Shown: one piece after another, positions 6,143 through 7,629 of the stretch | How positions within the stretch are numbered: position 1 is the first letter of the stretch | How the letters are laid out: every line of letters starts with the position of its first letter | NCBI GenBank assembly: GCA_029239935.1 | Contig: JARBTY010000151.1 | Coordinates: 1-7,629 of the forward strand | Source: Clostridia bacterium | GTDB lineage: Bacteria > Bacillota_A > Clostridia > Lachnospirales > Cellulosilyticaceae | DNA: 7,629 nucleotides | Direction: 5' to 3' | Translations under genes and position numbers: made by a program | The notes under the pieces: generated by a model | Databases searched by the model: none | Seen by the model: only the letters and a program-made list of their open reading frames with translations | Told to the model about the DNA's origin: nothing

Positions 6143-7252
6143 CTATACTTCTAAGTAATATGTGTCAGGGTTTTCTACATCAAACGCAGTATTCGCCCAC
6201 ATCACCGTTACCATATCCCCCTCTCCCTCATTGATAATATTATGGGTATACCCTACAGGAATATCAATAACTTCCAGCTTTTCACCGCTTACATAATAAC
6301 TTATGACCTCATCACTATCTATTTTTCGTAGATGGATACACCCTTTCCCACTGACTACTAAGAATTTTTCGTTTTTAGTATGATGCCAGTGGTTACCTTT
6401 TGTAATGCCTTTTTTGGAGATATTAACTGCTATTTGTCCTCTGTCTGGGGTACGAATGAACTCAGTAAACGATCCTCTGTTGTCTTCGTTCATTTTCAAG
6501 GCATAACTCAGGCTATCAACTGGCAGATAGCTGAGATAGGTGCTGTACAATTTTTTTGTTATAGCCTCTGACATATTGGGTATGCTAAGCTCTTCCCTGC
6601 TCTTCTTAAAAGATTTTATACTGTCAGCTATTTCACCTAATGTCATTGTATGGACCGGCTCAACCTTGCAGTAGCTGCCACTTTTATATTCATTGCCCTT
6701 TAGGGCGCGGATAAATTCCTTCATAACATCATCAATATACACCAAATTCATCAACACCTTAGGATCAGAAATTTGAATAGGCAGGTCGGCTGCTATCCGT
6801 GCACAAAAAGTCGCTACTGCACTGTTGTAGTCAGGTCTGCACCATTTACCAAATACATTGGGAAGACGATAAACCATCACTTTGGCTCCTGTTACCTCCC
6901 CATACGCAAATAACAGTTCTTCTGCCCTTTTTTTACTCTTGCCATAAGGATTATCAAGGTTTGCCTGTATTGAGGAAGTCATAAGCACAGTTGCCTTATT
7001 ATGATGGCTTCTAAGCCGTTCAAGCAGTTCCTCAAGAAAACTTACATTGCCATCTATAAATGCTTGTTCATCTATAGGCCGATTAACCCCTGCTAAATGA
7101 AATATAAATTCACACGCTTTTGTATAATACTCCAGAAGCTCAGTTCCTGTATCTCTGTCATATTCAAAAATATCCGTATAGCCTTGATTTTTAAGTTCTG
7201 CTACTAAGTTTTTACCAATAAACCCTTTGGCTCCCGTCACAAGAATTTTCAT
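6143..7252 (-). CDS. capF: Bifunctional CapF: SDR reductase plus C-terminal cupin epimerase
   Basis: The protein has 369 residues from the chosen start, the length I recall for S. aureus CapF. It acts in UDP-N-acetyl-L-fucosamine synthesis: the C-terminal cupin domain epimerises C3 of the UDP-4-keto intermediate, and the N-terminal reductase domain then reduces C4. The N-terminal Rossmann motif is GAKGFIG (7-13), HLAGVNRP is at 52-59, and the SDR catalytic pair is Y103-x-x-x-K107 (YGKSK) preceded by TSS. The cupin begins near residue 258 (DNRGSFTEF); GNHWHHTKNEKF (287-298) and the later H337 supply the expected metal ligands. A frame extends upstream to GTG at 7279, but AAAGGAG lies 5 bases before the ATG at 7252 and MKILVTG is the normal N-terminus, so 7252 is chosen. 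It is the first gene of the operon. Confidence 0.92.
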   Translation of the reverse strand: MKILVTGAKGFIGKNLVAELKNQGYTDIFEYDRDTGTELLEYYTKACEFIFHLAGVNRPIDEQAFIDGNVSFLEELLERLRSHHNKATVLMTSSIQANLDNPYGKSKKRAEELLFAYGEVTGAKVMVYRLPNVFGKWCRPDYNSAVATFCARIAADLPIQISDPKVLMNLVYIDDVMKEFIRALKGNEYKSGSYCKVEPVHTMTLGEIADSIKSFKKSREELSIPNMSEAITKKLYSTYLSYLPVDSLSYALKMNEDNRGSFTEFIRTPDRGQIAVNISKKGITKGNHWHHTKNEKFLVVSGKGCIHLRKIDSDEVISYYVSGEKLEVIDIPVGYTHNIINEGEGDMVTVMWANTAFDVENPDTYYLEV

Positions 7253-7257
7253 ACAAG

Positions 7258-7264
7258 CTCCTTT
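7258..7264 (-). promoter_or_regulatory. capF: Ribosome binding site of capF, deciding its start
   Basis: AAAGGAG on the minus strand lies 5 bases before the ATG at 7252. It rules in favour of that start over the in-frame GTG at 7279, which would add nine residues with no counterpart in the family. Confidence 0.8.
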
Positions 7265-7329
7265 CTCTCCCACCGGCACTCCCTAAGCTTATCTAACTTT
7301 TCTGGGCTTCAAACTACAATTTCCTCTTA

Positions 7330-7358
7330 ATTATATTTTATAGACTCCCTTTATTTAT
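7330..7358 (-). promoter_or_regulatory. Candidate operon promoter upstream of capF (weak)
   Basis: A perfect TATAAT lies on the minus strand at 7335-7330, about 78 bases before the capF start and downstream of the terminator of the preceding gene, which is where an operon promoter is expected. The -35 region at 17-18 base spacing is only ATAAAT or GATAAA, a poor match to TTGACA. The AT-rich stretch makes a chance TATAAT plausible, and a sporulation sigma factor promoter cannot be excluded. A 12-base perfect palindrome (ATAAAGCTTTAT, 7366-7377) lies just upstream; its meaning is unknown. Confidence 0.3.
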
Positions 7359-7381
7359 CATTTAAATAAAGCTTTATAACA

Positions 7382-7438
7382 ACAGGTTTATGAGACGGAT
7401 AAATGAGCATAAAGTCAAATTATCCGTCTTAACCCTGT
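7382..7438 (-). terminator. Hairpin terminator of the surface-protein-like gene
   Basis: AGACGGATAA (7393-7402) pairs perfectly with TTATCCGTCT (7420-7429) around a 17-base loop. The stem is extended outward by ACAGGTTTA (7382-7390) against TAACCCTGT (7430-7438), with one mismatch and a 2-base bulge. It begins 7 bases after the stop of the minus-strand gene ending at 7446, as a terminator should. The downstream minus-strand sequence (TTGTTATAAAGCTTTATTT) is U-containing but not a clean U-run, so some read-through into the capF operon is possible. Confidence 0.7.
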
Positions 7439-7445
7439 GATTTAT

Positions 7446-7629
7446 CTAGGCAATCTGCATGATAACAAGATGTGCCGAAACAGGCCTTGTTCCACCTGCA
7501 AGGGGTGTGATGGTCAGTGCTGCTGGATTGCCTGCTGGATTGCGTACGGTAAGTATTGAATTAATAGCTGATGTCTCTACCAATGCCATTCCTACTATTT
7601 GAGAAGTGCCTGTCGCCCGCCCAACCACA
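7446..7629 (-). CDS. C-terminus of a BclA-like (collagen-like/exosporium type) surface protein, partial
   Basis: The frame is open at the right edge of the window and ends at TAG (7446-7448), so only the last 60 residues or so are seen and the start lies outside. The GTG at the edge is not a real start. The segment is rich in Ala, Thr, Pro, Gly, Val and Ile, has alternating hydrophobic residues and no charged helices. It contains TVRNPAGNPAALTITP and GGTRPVSAHLVI, which I associate with the C-terminal beta-sandwich (C1q/TNF-like trimerisation) domains of clostridial collagen-like and BclA-type spore-surface proteins. No collagen Gly-X-Y repeats are visible, but they would lie upstream of this piece. 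Such proteins are often glycosylated, which fits the sugar operon immediately downstream. The family call rests on remembered resemblance over a short segment, so it is tentative. Confidence 0.5.
   Translation of the reverse strand, partial: VVGRATGTSQIVGMALVETSAINSILTVRNPAGNPAALTITPLAGGTRPVSAHLVIMQIA

Noticed and set aside
7253..7279. Nine-residue N-terminal extension of CapF from a GTG
   Set aside because: The AAAGGAG site sits inside the extension, 5 bases before the family-typical start MKILVTG, and the shorter form has the expected 369 residues.
7366..7377. Perfect palindrome ATAAAGCTTTAT as an operator
   Set aside because: It is a single short AT-rich palindrome between a terminator and a weak promoter candidate. 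No second copy or known regulator motif supports an operator call.
1..7629. Insertion sequences, CRISPR arrays, tRNA/rRNA genes, riboswitches
   Set aside because: No transposase-like protein, spaced repeat array, tRNA-like fold or recognisable riboswitch leader was seen on either strand.

Overview
The window is AT-rich. Strong AGGAGG-type ribosome binding sites, short intergenic gaps and protein style all point to a low-GC Firmicute, most likely a spore-forming clostridium (inference; no rRNA or tRNA is present to place it). It carries part of a surface-glycan or protein-glycosylation locus.

Layout. Positions 1-975 (+ strand) hold the 3' end of an unrecognised gene and, 9 bases later, a putative glycosyltransferase of the rhamnosyltransferase-like type. 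A hairpin at 979-1018 separates this pair from a convergent minus-strand operon (7252 down to 1020). In transcription order the operon reads: CapF-type reductase/cupin, CapG-type UDP-HexNAc 2-epimerase, a possible 56-codon reading frame, a second rhamnosyltransferase-like protein, a UDP-GlcNAc 4,6-dehydratase, a DegT/ArnB-family PLP aminotransferase and a WecD-like GNAT acetyltransferase. Upstream of the operon, behind a strong hairpin terminator, is the 3' end of another minus-strand gene (7446-7629). Its product ends in a beta-rich, Pro/Gly/Thr-rich segment like the C-terminal domains of BclA-type collagen-like exosporium proteins.

How the genes may work together. The single dehydratase would make a UDP-4-keto-6-deoxy-HexNAc intermediate. 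One branch (CapF, then CapG) would convert it to UDP-N-acetyl-L-fucosamine. The other branch (aminotransferase, then acetyltransferase) would aminate C4 and N-acylate it, giving a UDP-2,4-diamino-2,4,6-trideoxyhexose. The two glycosyltransferase paralogues, one per strand, are candidate users of these sugars. No flippase, polymerase or lipid-carrier transferase lies in the window. With the surface-protein-like neighbour, this makes modification of a spore or cell surface protein a reasonable hypothesis, though not a demonstrated one. Gene families are fairly secure; exact sugar products, acceptors and glycosyltransferase specificities are inferred.
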